A DNA stretch of 32,785 bases from a virus, in IMG/VR virus record IMGVR_UViG_3300023178_000168, positions 1-32,785 of that record; one strand, written 5' to 3'. Positions 1 to 11,500 of this stretch are shown here, piece by piece. Under the pieces are notes generated by a model. That model was not told the origin of the DNA and made no database searches. It saw only the letters and a list, made by a program, of their open reading frames with translations. How positions within the stretch are numbered: the stretch's first letter is position 1; every line of letters begins with the position of its first letter. The position numbers and the translations under genes were made by a program.

Positions 1-501
1 TGAAAGCGTCTTGTAATTGATGAGGTATTGGTTGGATGCGGACGGATAAAGACCCGTTGTCGTATCCGCAGGGCTTCCTCCTTCGTAGTGGACTTTGTTG
101 TTACCACCGCTTGGTGCAACATAGATAGTGTAAATGGCTTCCTCGTTGGCTGATAGAGCAAGCGCGCCTGTGCCGTGTGCGCCGCTGTTGAGGTCAAGCG
201 TGACGGTGTTACCAACACCTCCACCAAACTCGTAAAGCGCGCCGTCAAGCACAACAAATCCACCGCTCACCGTAAGCGTGCTGGATGATGCACGCACCAT
301 TGAACCGGGTTGGTTGCCGCTGTTTGTTTCGTTGCGCGTAGAGCCGAAGGCTCCGTCTTGATACCGAAGAATGCCATTGCCATGCACACCCTGCATCATG
401 TTTGTCAGCGTCGTTGGTGAAAGTGAATCACCGTCTCGTAGTCCGTCTTCGCCGAGCGTGTTCTGCGCGGCGGTATGCCCTGCTATGTTATCTGTTGCCA
501 T
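1..501 (-). CDS. tail-fibre-like protein, N-terminal part (cut by the left edge)
   Basis: An open frame of 167 codons runs from an ATG at 501 to the left edge with no stop, so the C-terminus is missing. The start has a strong ribosome site (GGAGGTG, 5 nt before ATG), and the ATG overlaps the TGA of the preceding gene as TGATG. The protein begins MATDNIAGHTAAQNTLGEDG, then has a region rich in Gly, Ser, Thr and Asn with short beta-strand-like stretches such as TLTVSGGFVVLDGALYEFGG. I see no enzyme motif. Being last in the tail order, after a hub-like gene and a small adaptor-like gene, it is where virion fibre or tail-tip genes usually lie. A fibre or other tail-tip protein is my inference from position and composition; I do not recognise a named family. 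Confidence 0.75.
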   Translation of the reverse strand, partial: MATDNIAGHTAAQNTLGEDGLRDGDSLSPTTLTNMMQGVHGNGILRYQDGAFGSTRNETNSGNQPGSMVRASSSTLTVSGGFVVLDGALYEFGGGVGNTVTLDLNSGAHGTGALALSANEEAIYTIYVAPSGGNNKVHYEGGSPADTTTGLYPSASNQYLINYKTLS

Positions 502-848
502 CACGACACCTCCAAAATAAATGAGAAGCGCACCTCGTTCTCCGCGCTCTTTGTGAGTGAATGAATGTCAGCGCGATACACAGGGACGAACTCTCCCGTA
601 GACGCGTCTTTGTATTGCAGGTAGACCTCTTGGATGGGTTTGGCGAAGACATGTGATGCGTTCAGCACACCTTCCACGAGGATGCTGGTGTCGTCAATGA
701 TTTGCACACGAGGCACAATGCGCGCCAGCGTGCGCGCACCGCCGTCTTCGGATGTAGCGATGGTTCCGTCGCTACCAACATGCAACTCGTTGACAAGCGT
801 TGCGAGGTGTTCAACCAAGCGTCTCTTGACAGCGTTGAGCATTGGCAT
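501..848 (-). CDS. small baseplate or fibre-connector-like protein
   Basis: 115 residues. The ATG at 848 is preferred over a TTG one codon upstream because GGAGG lies 8 nt before it and it forms a TGATG overlap with the preceding stop. A short helical N-terminus (LNAVKRRLVEHLATLVNEL) is followed by beta-rich sequence: a polar GSDGTIATSEDGGARTLAR segment, then QIIDDTSILVEGVL and IQEVYLQYKDASTGEF. This loosely follows small tail proteins that sit between hub and fibre genes, in which a GG-rich loop is followed by strands and an ExxL segment. That resemblance is weak. The position between a hub-like and a fibre-like gene supports a tail-tip adaptor or assembly role, but no function can be assigned firmly. 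Confidence 0.72.
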   Translation of the reverse strand: MPMLNAVKRRLVEHLATLVNELHVGSDGTIATSEDGGARTLARIVPRVQIIDDTSILVEGVLNASHVFAKPIQEVYLQYKDASTGEFVPVYRADIHSLTKSAENEVRFSFILEVS

Positions 849-2518
849 CAAATCTTCCTCCGTATCTTCCGTCCTTTGACCGTTCTCATTTCGTGTGCGC
901 GTGGGCGTAGCATTCGCATCTCCGTGATGGTTGCGGGTATTGCGGCCCCGCTAATCAGCGTTACGCCTGTAAAGGTGGTGGCTGTTTTCGCGCTGTAAGA
1001 AACGAATGATTGGTCGTCAAGGATGAGGTGTCCACTATCGGCAAAACCATCGGTGCTGGAAACTGTGATAGCCCCCGCCGTATGTGTGCCGTTGATGCGC
1101 TTCGTGACACCAAACCCAAGCGCAGACCGACCTGCACCGTATCCGCTGTTGCGATGGGCCAGCAACATACCAGCGTGTTTATCGGGTTTGGTGTCAAGCG
1201 CGCTTGTTCGCAAACGCGTCAGTTTGGTAATCACCGGTCGCACGCGTAGCACACCGCGCACTTTGAGTTGTGAACTTCCAACACCGCTTTTGTTGATGGT
1301 TACCACTTGCTGACTACGGTCTGCTTCACCTCTTTCGTCGTCTACATCTGCGCTATCACCGAAGGCGTTGATAACTGCTTCAAGACCGGCTTCGTAAGAA
1401 ATCAACTGAAAGTTTGAAGTCCCGTCCGACTTGTGTTCCAACTCAACAATGGCTTGTTTTATTTTTCCAATTGCGGAATCGTAGTTGACAACATCACCCG
1501 GCTCTAAGTCCCAAGACTGTGCGTGCATGTTAGATTGCAACGCACCCTGCGCTTTTTTGTTTAACCGCAACAATTGATTCGCGCTTGTTCGTGCTTTGGT
1601 TTCGTTGTTTGCTGTGGGGTCTTTGACCTTCATCTGCTTGATGGAGCCTTGTCGCTTTTGCGCTTCGCTGTCATCTACTTCTACGCTGATAGCATCGTTC
1701 AAAGCAATGCCGTTTCCACGCACAATAATACGATTTGCAACATCGGTGATTGGGTCCACTTTCGTTTTTCCAACACCGCGCTGAACACCCAACTCTCGGT
1801 CTTTGTTGTTGAAGATTTTAGGCGCGTAAATGAAGTTACCAAAACGGTCGTAATACATGACGAAGTGGTCGTGGCGACCGACATACCGAATGGCCGTCGG
1901 TAGAACGGTTGAGTTGAAGTTTTGTGCAACAAACAATGTGCTGTTACCTTTTGCTTCCACGCTGTTTAATCCATGCAACGCTTTTGTGAACAATTTTTCT
2001 ACCAAATCGGTGCTACGCAAACCAACGCTAATTGTTTGACCAGCGTGAACATAACTCGTGTCTCCCATTTGCAAGTCGGCCAATGTGCGCCCTTTCATGT
2101 TGTTCAGTTGAACTTGCGCGCCTTTGGTTGATGATGCGATACCCTGTGTTCGCAAACGAAGTGTTGGGTCGTCAGCGTCAATCAACAACATAGGGCGAGA
2201 TGAAGAAGGATTCACTTGTTCACCGTTGAAAAAAGGAGCGTCCTCATGAGTTGTATGCGCGATTCTTACCGACGATTGTTCCTCGCTAACGCGATAACGG
2301 CGAGGATGAGTGGATTGAAAGTCGCGCTGATTTGGTTTGCTTACTTGCGTTGTTTTGCCGTTACTTTGTGTAGTTTCGTAAACGACATGGTGGATGGCGT
2401 TATCAACAAAAGTTGGTTTTTCTGCAATCGCACCAACTTCCTTGTGAACTTCCTTCGCGCGTCCAAGTCGTTGACCTGCGTATGAAGCGTTGGTTGGTGA
2501 CGGCACGCTGAATGTCAT
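848..2518 (-). CDS. tail hub / baseplate hub-like protein
   Basis: 556 residues; the ATG overlaps the stop of the giant gene upstream (ATGA). Residues about 160-345 look like a phage tail hub (gpD/gp27-like or Gp37-like): FGNFIYAPKIFNN near 227-239, RIIVRGNGIALNDAISVEVD at 263-282, a helix-prone ANNETKARTSANQLL at 303-317, and a LEPGDVV turn at 338-344. In that family these elements form the ring at the tail tip. Residues about 484-525 carry a compact beta module (SGHLILDDQSFVSYSAKTAT, then TFTGVT) that recurs in two other proteins here. The C-terminus is very basic (RTVKGRKIRRKI). Normally the hub directly follows the distal tail gene; here the giant gene lies between them. The hub assignment is by pattern and position, moderately sure. 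Confidence 0.78.
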   Translation of the reverse strand: MTFSVPSPTNASYAGQRLGRAKEVHKEVGAIAEKPTFVDNAIHHVVYETTQSNGKTTQVSKPNQRDFQSTHPRRYRVSEEQSSVRIAHTTHEDAPFFNGEQVNPSSSRPMLLIDADDPTLRLRTQGIASSTKGAQVQLNNMKGRTLADLQMGDTSYVHAGQTISVGLRSTDLVEKLFTKALHGLNSVEAKGNSTLFVAQNFNSTVLPTAIRYVGRHDHFVMYYDRFGNFIYAPKIFNNKDRELGVQRGVGKTKVDPITDVANRIIVRGNGIALNDAISVEVDDSEAQKRQGSIKQMKVKDPTANNETKARTSANQLLRLNKKAQGALQSNMHAQSWDLEPGDVVNYDSAIGKIKQAIVELEHKSDGTSNFQLISYEAGLEAVINAFGDSADVDDERGEADRSQQVVTINKSGVGSSQLKVRGVLRVRPVITKLTRLRTSALDTKPDKHAGMLLAHRNSGYGAGRSALGFGVTKRINGTHTAGAITVSSTDGFADSGHLILDDQSFVSYSAKTATTFTGVTLISGAAIPATITEMRMLRPRAHEMRTVKGRKIRRKI

Positions 2519-5500
2519 GCACCCACCCCGTTGTCTGTTCGGTCACCTTCGCTATCGTGGTCGCTTGTGTTGAGATTATCACCAGCGTAAAGAGATTGAG
2601 TGAAGCGAGGTTGGACGGTAAAGTTGTGTCGGACGAAGGTGTCTTTCTCATCCTTGACCGATTGCCTTCGCGACGCGTCGCCTCGGAAATGTTGAAGTGT
2701 GTTGTTACTTACAATCATGCGTGCTACCGGTTGAGAAGCCAGCGTTGTAAAATCACTCGCTTCACTACCGGGGATTTTGGGTCCGTTGCTGGCTGGGTCA
2801 CTCGTTGAAATCGTAAGGTCAAACAGGTAAACAGGCGCGTAAGGTGGGTTGGTTGGTGTAGGGTTGGTGTTGCGCATATAGGATGAACCCACCGACGCCG
2901 CCCTTGCGTTAGGCGCGTCGTAAACAAACACACCGTAGCGACCGGCGGCGGTGGCTGACAACACATGCGTGGTATCATCGCGGAACAATTCAATGTGTTG
3001 GTTGTCAAGAACTCGCACAGGGCGAACAAGGAACTTGATGGTTGTGTCTTTCGTGTTGGTTTTGTAAGAAGTAGAGTCATGGTCATTGGTTTGATACGGG
3101 TTGGTCGTCACGCCACTCGCTGAACCCCAACCGAAATCGTTGATAGATTCACCATCGGATGAAACCTCCATGATGTAAGTGCCGCCGAGTGGAGGAATAC
3201 CATGCGTAGTTCCGAACTTCAAAACCTGCTTGGCTGATGAAAGGTTGAGCGTGTGGAGGTTGAGGTTGTCAACCGCGCGGTTTGCTGTGTTAACACCACC
3301 CGCGAGGATAAAGCGTTGTCCAACCTGTCGGTCGGTGTGAACGCTGTTTGCTTCGGTGCTGGCGACAACATATCGTGGCGACATCTGTCCATCATTTTCA
3401 ACAACACTCATGCCATCAATTCCAATACGCGGTTTTGATTTTGCAATCGGTTCTTGCATGAAAGTGAAGTTTGATTTTTCAACATTGGTTCCAACATTTG
3501 CTTCGCGCTTAAGCAACCCGTCATCACCTGCGAGTTCCAACTTTGCGCTAATTCCACGAGCCACTTCGTAAGATTCCAATTGAACATTTGAAGGGCGCAA
3601 AAAGCCACTCATGAACGGCGGCTCGCTGGTGTGATGAGAAAGCACCAATCCGAACGGACGCATGTCTTCGGACACATCTTGGAGAATGTCTTCGTTGAAG
3701 TAAGTAGGATAGCGCACACCGCGTCCGTCTCCACGGTCGCCTACACGCTTGGCTGTGGCAGGGTCAAAGAAGTTGATTTGACTTTCAGCCAATTGCATAC
3801 CCGCCGTTGAGGAATACATGGCTTCGGCACTCTTGGTTCTGTCCGTCGCGCGATATGCGTCTTCGGGGTCCCACGATGGTCGGATACCAAACCCGCGCAC
3901 AGGGAAACGACGAACCTCTTCACCGGTTGTGTTGCCCCACCAATCAATCATGTAGTGCGCTTGAGCCAATGCGAGGTTTACCCGTTGGTCATCCACATCA
4001 GTTCCGGCTTTGTGTCCAGCCGGAAGGTCCGCATGAAACTTGCGGAGAGCAGTTGTCGGGTTGCGTATGTTGCGCACCGCGCAACCAAACCCTTTCGTCA
4101 TTCGGCGACCATCGCTGTATCGCACCTGTTGGAACTTAAGGTCGCTACCGATAAGCGCGGATGCGTTGGTTTGCCGTTCAATAATACCAACATAATTGGC
4201 GGCGGTGTCCTTGGTCGTGAAACTGTTCGCACTTCCGTTTTGCACATTGGTGAGCGTTGTTGCACTTTGACTGCTTATGAACGGACCTTCGGCTTGGAAG
4301 TGATAATAGATATGCGGGTCGCGCAATGCTTGATTGCTTTTGATAGCCCAACGAGGTCGGTTGTAAGGTTGACGAACAGATATACGATAGCCCCACCCTG
4401 CTTGCTTATGCACGCTTTTGGTAAACAGCGTGTCGGTGATTGTCTCTACATCACCATTGGTAATAACAAGACCGTCAGCGTCCGATACCTGCTTGATGTT
4501 GTTGTCATCCCACTTGTCGCGCCAACCGGGTGCGGCTGTGCCGTAAAGCGAAAGCGAACTCATTTGCGCACCAAAGCGATGACCACCCGGCCAAAATGCA
4601 CCGAGGTTGTATTTGCGCGACTTTCCGTCTGTCCCTGCTTGATTGGTGAGTGCGGCCACAGAATAAGTGTCAGCGATTGAACCGTCTACATTGCTCGGTG
4701 ATTTCATTCGGAACTTGAACGGGCCGTCGCTCATGGCGTAGGTGAACTCGTGGTAGTGAATCATCTCGTAGTGTTCGGGCGCGTGGTTGTAGGCTTTCTT
4801 GTCAACCGCCGCATCACCTTTGTTGGTTCGGCTGTCCGAGAACCATGTCATCGGACGACCGAGGTTGTAGTGCCATAGGCAAAGGTATGCGTCGGGCAAA
4901 TGTAGGCTGTTGGTGTCGCGCGTTCCGGACAGCAGTTGTGGCAAGTTGCGCGTAGCAACACTCGCTTGTGATTTGTTGTAGACTTCACCAGCACCGAGGT
5001 TGTTGAACTTGGATTTAATGCGAACGGTTGCACCTTGAACAGCCGCGGTCCAAAATCCACTTGTGATGGCTGTCACGCCATTGAAAACAACAGGACCACT
5101 TGTGCTAAGACCGCTGATGTAGCCGCGGTCTTCGTATGAAGCAGTTTGCTCTACACCGTCCTCATCAACGATAACAAGGTGTTGCGCGTAATAGTCAGCA
5201 CCAGCAACAGGGAAGAGATTGTTGTTGCGCACATACAGTTTGCTTAATCCTTGATTGCCGTTTTCAACAACAGCAACAGGAGTCATTGAAGTGAGGTATT
5301 CGGTGTAAACATCAAGGTAGTGGGAAGGATAACCAAGCATCGTCGTCTGCGTGCCTACACCACCGAGCGTTGAGCGACAAAAGAGGTAGTAGTCGTCGGG
5401 ATGATAGTGTTGCGAGCCTTTCCACGGTGCAGTTGCCGAAAAAATCGTAGAAGAAGCAAGCGCGGCACTCCACCACGGAACGGTCACGGTGTGGCCCGGT

Positions 5501-8500
5501 GTTGAGCGGTGGAACATGTTTGGATGATACGGCAGACTGCGACGCGTAAATGCACCCGAAGAGGTAGCGTTGACACCGAATGGGTTGCTCAATCCGAGTG
5601 TTGGAATGTTGGTGAATTGTTCGCGCGTTGATGGGTCAATGTCCAAAATAACTTCGTTGAGGTAGATTTCACAACCGCGCACATCAGCCATTGTTGCTTC
5701 GGAAAGAATGAGGTCGCGGTCTTGCATAGCGACGACCGTAGCAAACAGTTGGTCGGTGAGTGTGCGCACCGTTGGGTTTGTGCCGCCGGGGTCTTCGGGA
5801 GCATCGGTTGAAGCGAAGGTTGTGTTTTCATTGTTCCCCATGAATTGTTTGCTGAACAGGTTGGGTTGGATAACAATTTGATATGCGCCTACTTCTGCTG
5901 GGTCGGGAAAATGGAAGGCGGTGTTGTAGTTGGTTCCGCTTTCAAGTTGAATGCGATGACCACCAACGGCGTTGCACGATGCGCTGTCATCTGCGACACC
6001 GTATCCATCAAAGCGCAACTTGGTTTCAGTCAACAGCGTGAATCCATCACCGTGAATATCGCTTGGTGGGTTAGACGCGGTTGTTCCCGAAAACCACACA
6101 AGCGGGTTGGCAATGGTCTTGGTTGTGTCGTAGTCGGTTGCACCAAAGCATGCGCGGTTTGCTTGGTAGATTTGTTGATAGAGTGGGTGTGCGAGATGGC
6201 CGGGGAGCATCGCCATCGTCGGCATGACATAGTGGTGTCCCATGCGCGGCAAAGGCATGGGTGTCAGTTTGTTAGCCGCGCGCACCAAAGTTGCTGGGCT
6301 TGTCCCAGCGGCGAGCGAAGTCCAATCGGTGTGTGCTTTGTCGGGGCTGTTTCCACTCACTTCGGCGTGGTCACGCAATCTGCGCGCCGCAAACTGTCGT
6401 GTGGACCCAGCAGGAATGTAGTAAGACGGTTTGATGGCGTCGTCTTCTTTGGCTGTAAAATCGGGCGCGAAGACAACACCTGTAAATTGCTTGCCGCTCA
6501 CATTGGTGAAAGACGCAATCGTTCCATTGACTGAAAGGAAGTAGCGTCCATCCGGTGTTGCATCCTGTTTCCAAATGTCAGCGGTGATGGTTTCTTTCGC
6601 GGTGATGGTGTCTGTCCCTACTTCGTCAATTGTAAGACGGTTAAGCGTCATGGTGTTGTTGACAATGCGCAATGGTTCGCGTTCTGTGTAGGTGTAGCCC
6701 ATCTTGGTGATGTGGAAATACAACGCGCGGTCGTGAGGCTCGTATGCGGTTTCAAGAATGTTGGTTGATTGCAACGCGTTGTTGCTGTCGGGGAAGTTGT
6801 TTGGGTTTTGGTTGATGTGTTCGTAGCCATCCTGTTCCCAAAACGGTTCTGTTCGCGGTCGGTCGCTGTCCGATTCAAACGCTTGAGACACACCACTTAC
6901 CGGTTGACTTGGGTGTTGCAACCCGCCACCACCCAGCGTTTCATGCTGGTAGGCTTGTAGACGGTCAAAACCAGCGCGCACAAGAATGTTGCCGGGGATG
7001 TCATCGTGATTCGGCAACTGAATGCGCATGTTAGGAGAAACGCCCGAACCTGCGAGTGCGGGTGCAAGACCTTCGTTTTCTCGGTCATGCACCATTTCGT
7101 AGTCGCGAACAACAACACCCAGCGGTGAACCACCGGTCAGTCGGTGTTGTTGACCCGTATCATCAACAACTGTGATTTCGGTGAATTGGATTTCTTCATT
7201 CGGTATATTAAGCGCGTTTCGGACTTCGTAGGGATATTGTTCAGCGAGTGCTGGATGAGCCAACTCTTGTGCTTGAATAATTGGATACATCGCCGCGTTT
7301 GTTGTTTCAAACGAAAAGCGCACATTGCCGTAGATGGTTTCACCAAAGCGAATGTATTCCGACCCAACCTTGTGAATCTGCCACGGCATTGAACCAAGCC
7401 CTCGCGCGTTTTGAGCAGGGAGTGTAAGGTTGCCTCCACCCATTCGCTTCCAAACAACATGCTCGGCAAAGAAGTTGCGTGCGGCTAATCGTCCTTTGTA
7501 GTGCGCGTAAATGTTATCGCGATGTGTTGAATAAGTGTCGTAGCCCGTGTTTTCAGTCTTGGCCGTTTCCGAATCAAAGAGGTTGTCATTTGGATAGTGC
7601 GCGTTATTAGGATTCTCGGTCTTATCAAAGAACAAATCACCGGTAGGGTAGAGGCAGGTTTCAGCCTGTGCGAGTTGTGAAGCGGTAGCCGCCGCTGTTG
7701 TCCACAATGGATTTGCGTCCGTTGGTTCAGTCATGGTGGTGTCGTGCATTGCTTCTACATGCGGTCCAGCATTTGATTCAGCGTTGTAGCGGTCGTTGTT
7801 GAAACGGTCGTTGTGATACGCTGTGATGGTCCCGCCCTGCGTCCCTCCCCACTTGAGTTGAAGCATGTCTCCGCAGGTTTGTTGTCCGTTGCGCGCGGCT
7901 TTAGCAATGATAGGCAGGTCGCCTTCGTAAGAAATAACAACAAAGTGTCGTTGATGCATTCCGACTGCATTGTGCGTGCTGGTTTTTGGTTCCCAAATGT
8001 AGTCGCCGTTTTCCAACTCTCCACCTTCTGCTAAACGCAAAACCCACTCCATTGATTGAGGGTTATGACATGCGGTAGCCGCGCCGTAAGGTGTAAAGCC
8101 CAACATTGGATGCCACGCGCCAAGACCAGCCGCAACTTTGTTGCTGATGTTGAGACTGTTGAGGTAGGAATAACGCTCACCATGCCAGCCAACAGCACCA
8201 ACCGCGCGTGTTCGGTCTATGGCATCAACAACGCCGTTGAAGTGGACTTGTGTTGACGCATAATGGTCAAACGGACTGTTTGACATTTGCCCCGACGAGG
8301 TTGCTCCTGTGGCTCGCGTTGTATCAACAGCATTTTGGAAACCGTTATCCCAGCGCAAATTGCCAGCCTTTGACCAAACAAACACTTTGTGACCTTCTCC
8401 TGTTACGCTGGTTACATCACCTGTTCCGCTAAGGCTTGGTTGCTCCAATCGGTTTTGTCCATTTCGGAAGTTTGCACCAAGAACAAATGTGCCTTGTGTT

Positions 8501-11500
8501 ACATCGTAGTTTGAATAATACCCGTAGTAGGAGTTGGTTCCGTTGCTTACGCGTATCCAACCGTTTTCGGGTAGCGTCATGGGGAGAGCCGTTGCTACGG
8601 AGACGAGTCCACCGCTGGCGGCATCGGTGTAAGTGCCGAGGTTACCAACATCAATCCAACCGTAGCGGTCTTGCCGTTGCGCGTCTTGGAATGATGGAAG
8701 GAACGAGCCGCCGAGAGCCTTGAGGTTAGCGCGACCGGGCCATGTGTTGATTGCGGCGGCAACAACTGCACCCAACTCTTCGCTATTTTGACAGCGCGTT
8801 GCATCAATTAAGAATACATCATCCGGAACATCAGCATCCAAGTCATGGTCGTAGTCTGTCAATACTTGAGAACCGACTCGGAACATTGTAGCATTGAGTC
8901 CAAGTCGGTCAATGTATTGCACCGCCGCGTTTGCTGAATTAACCAGCGTGGCCGTAACAGGGTGTGGTGGGTTTTTGCGCACGCTGTTATCAAACCATGA
9001 ACCACCAGCGGTGTAGCCACCGTCAAGGTGGAAAATGAGTTTGTCTTCACGGAAATTGCTATGCGATGTTGGAAATCGCGCAACTACGGCATAGTGAGAA
9101 TATGGGTGACCGTATTCGTTAGCCGCGCTTTGCAATACCGAGTTTGCACCAAAAAAGTGACTGCTGACATAACGCGCTTCAGTAGAAACAGTTTGATTAA
9201 ACGCGCTGTTTGGTGAACCATACGAGGGTTCCCAATGACGGAATGTTTCGTATGGGAATACATTGTTTGCTCCGTATGCGTTTGTCGGTGGTAAAAACTC
9301 ATCATTCGCGCCATTGAGTGTGCCGTTGCTTAATTCGTTAGGAAGGAAATAACCCGACTCATTGCCTTGATTGAAAGTTGTAGCCATCACACCATCAAGA
9401 GAACAGTATTTTTTCCACGCGGCAATCCATTTTGCAGACGGCTCAACCGAAGTTGTTACGCTTGCGTTTTCACCACTCCAATGTTTGGGAACTGCTTGAC
9501 CCGGACCAAATATCATGTAGGCAACGCTATTGGTTGAATCTGTGTAACGCGCGTATGGATGAGCAAAGCGAAGCACAACAGGAGTTGGTTGCGCGATGTT
9601 GACATTTGTGTAGGTTGTGTTAGGGATGGTGTGTGTGTTGGTGTTGCCGTCAATGTCGGTGTTAAGAATAGCGTCTTGGTTAGCAAAAGGCGGTGTTGGT
9701 TCTCCGCGATGTTGATTTGCAAGAATGGTAGCAGGGAACATAGCAAACAATGCGGTAGTGTCAAGAAGCGCATAGGCTCCCATTTTTTCTCCGATGTCTT
9801 GCAGACCAGCACTTCCTGTTGGACCACTTGAGTAGGGATGTTTGTTGTGTGTGCTATAATCTACCCGCGACCCGTCGTTGATGTCCATAACAACACCGCT
9901 AAACCCTCCACCGAAGTAAAGCGGCACATGGTGGTCAATGCTGTCCTGCGCGCCTCGGAAGTAAAGCAACGGGTTGCCTTTTCTGTTTGCGCGCAGACGC
10001 AACCCTTGAATGTCATTGACAAACTTGAATGGTTGAAGAATTGCATCCTCCACGAGTTTGTTTTCAAAATCACCCTTACTATCATCATGATGCCATGCAA
10101 GCAAGTGACGCGCAACATTGGTTGGGTCATCCATACTGCTAATTGCGGCGCAATGAATGTAGGTATCTTCGTCAATTTCCATGCGTTTAAACGGCGACCA
10201 TGAACCATCAAGCGTAGTTCCGCTTGCGCTACCACCAAACTCGTATGAGTTCTCTTTGTTGAGGTTGCTACCGCTGGCATCAACATGTTGCAATTGCCAC
10301 GCCATTTGACGACCAACGACGGCAAAATGATGCGGGTCACGCATTTGGATTTGATAGGTGTCGTATTCGCTACCAGCCGGTAGGTTGACTCCGTTGGTTG
10401 GGGGGTCAATTTCGTAGGTTGCGGCTTCAAGCGAAGGTGTGATGTGGTCGCCTTCATACCGCGTGTATTTATCACCACGCAAATGCTTCTGCCAATCGTC
10501 CGTAGGCACAGCGTTGTTGGTTTGGTCAATGAGAATCGGTGTTGCTGTGTTTGCATTGCTTCCTTTGTAGCGTGTAGCAATGCTGAGAAGCGTGTAAGGG
10601 ATGTAACCAACCTCATCCATGTCTTCACCTACGCCATTTACAAGAAGACCACCGAATTGTCCTCCCGAACCAAAAGAAGCGGAGATAGCATCGTGTTCTT
10701 GATTGCTGGCTTGCAAACCCCAATCGCGCGATAAAGAAGCGGAAAACAATTTGTTCAACGGTATGATTTCTTTGTCGCTATTGAACTTGGTGATTTTGAT
10801 AGCAGTCTGTGCGGCTTCACCCATGACTTCACCGTAAGTGCGACCGTCGGGTGCGCGCAAGTGTGAACAGTCAAAGTATTGGTTGTCTTCGTTTGGGTCT
10901 GCTGTGAAAGCGAAAGCGGTTGCCGCGGCAATCAATTCGTCGGTCACAATGGTTGTTTGGTTGAGGTGAGGACTGATAATAACAGGAGCGCGTGTGTCGG
11001 ACACGCTGGTGGGTCCACATTTGTCTTGGCTGTTGAACCAAGTTGCAACCATTGAATCTGCATCTACACCTTCAACGCCGTGGAAAGTGTGTGGCCCACC
11101 GCGACCATTGTGTGTGCGCGAAGTGTAAGAGAAAACCAAACCAACTTTGTCGTATTGACTTCTTGATGAAGGAATAGCCAACCAAACCAACCCACTATCG
11201 GGGAAGCCCATCCAACCCAACACATCGTCAACATCCGGTAGTTGATGCCAAATACCGCCGTTATGATAGCCGTAGCCGCTCGCATCGTGGATACCCAGCG
11301 TGTTGTTCGCCATTGCTGTATCCATCGTGACAGCGTATCCAGCGTTAGGTGTGTAGACGCCACGCCATTTGTTGCCACGCCAATTGTAGTTTGTTGTGCC
11401 GGAATAGAAGAACGGTGTTCCATCACCACCTTTGCCCCACATGTTTGCACCGATGGTGAAACCGCCTTGTGCTATATCGCGGTCGTCAAAATGAATGAGC

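Noticed and set aside
3955-4680. 241-codon plus-strand frame
   Set aside because: Shadow of the giant gene, which has coherent protein-like sequence over the same stretch.
9861-10628. 255-codon minus-strand frame inside the giant gene
   Set aside because: Alternate frame of the giant gene with Thr/Arg/Cys-rich random-like composition and no ribosome site.
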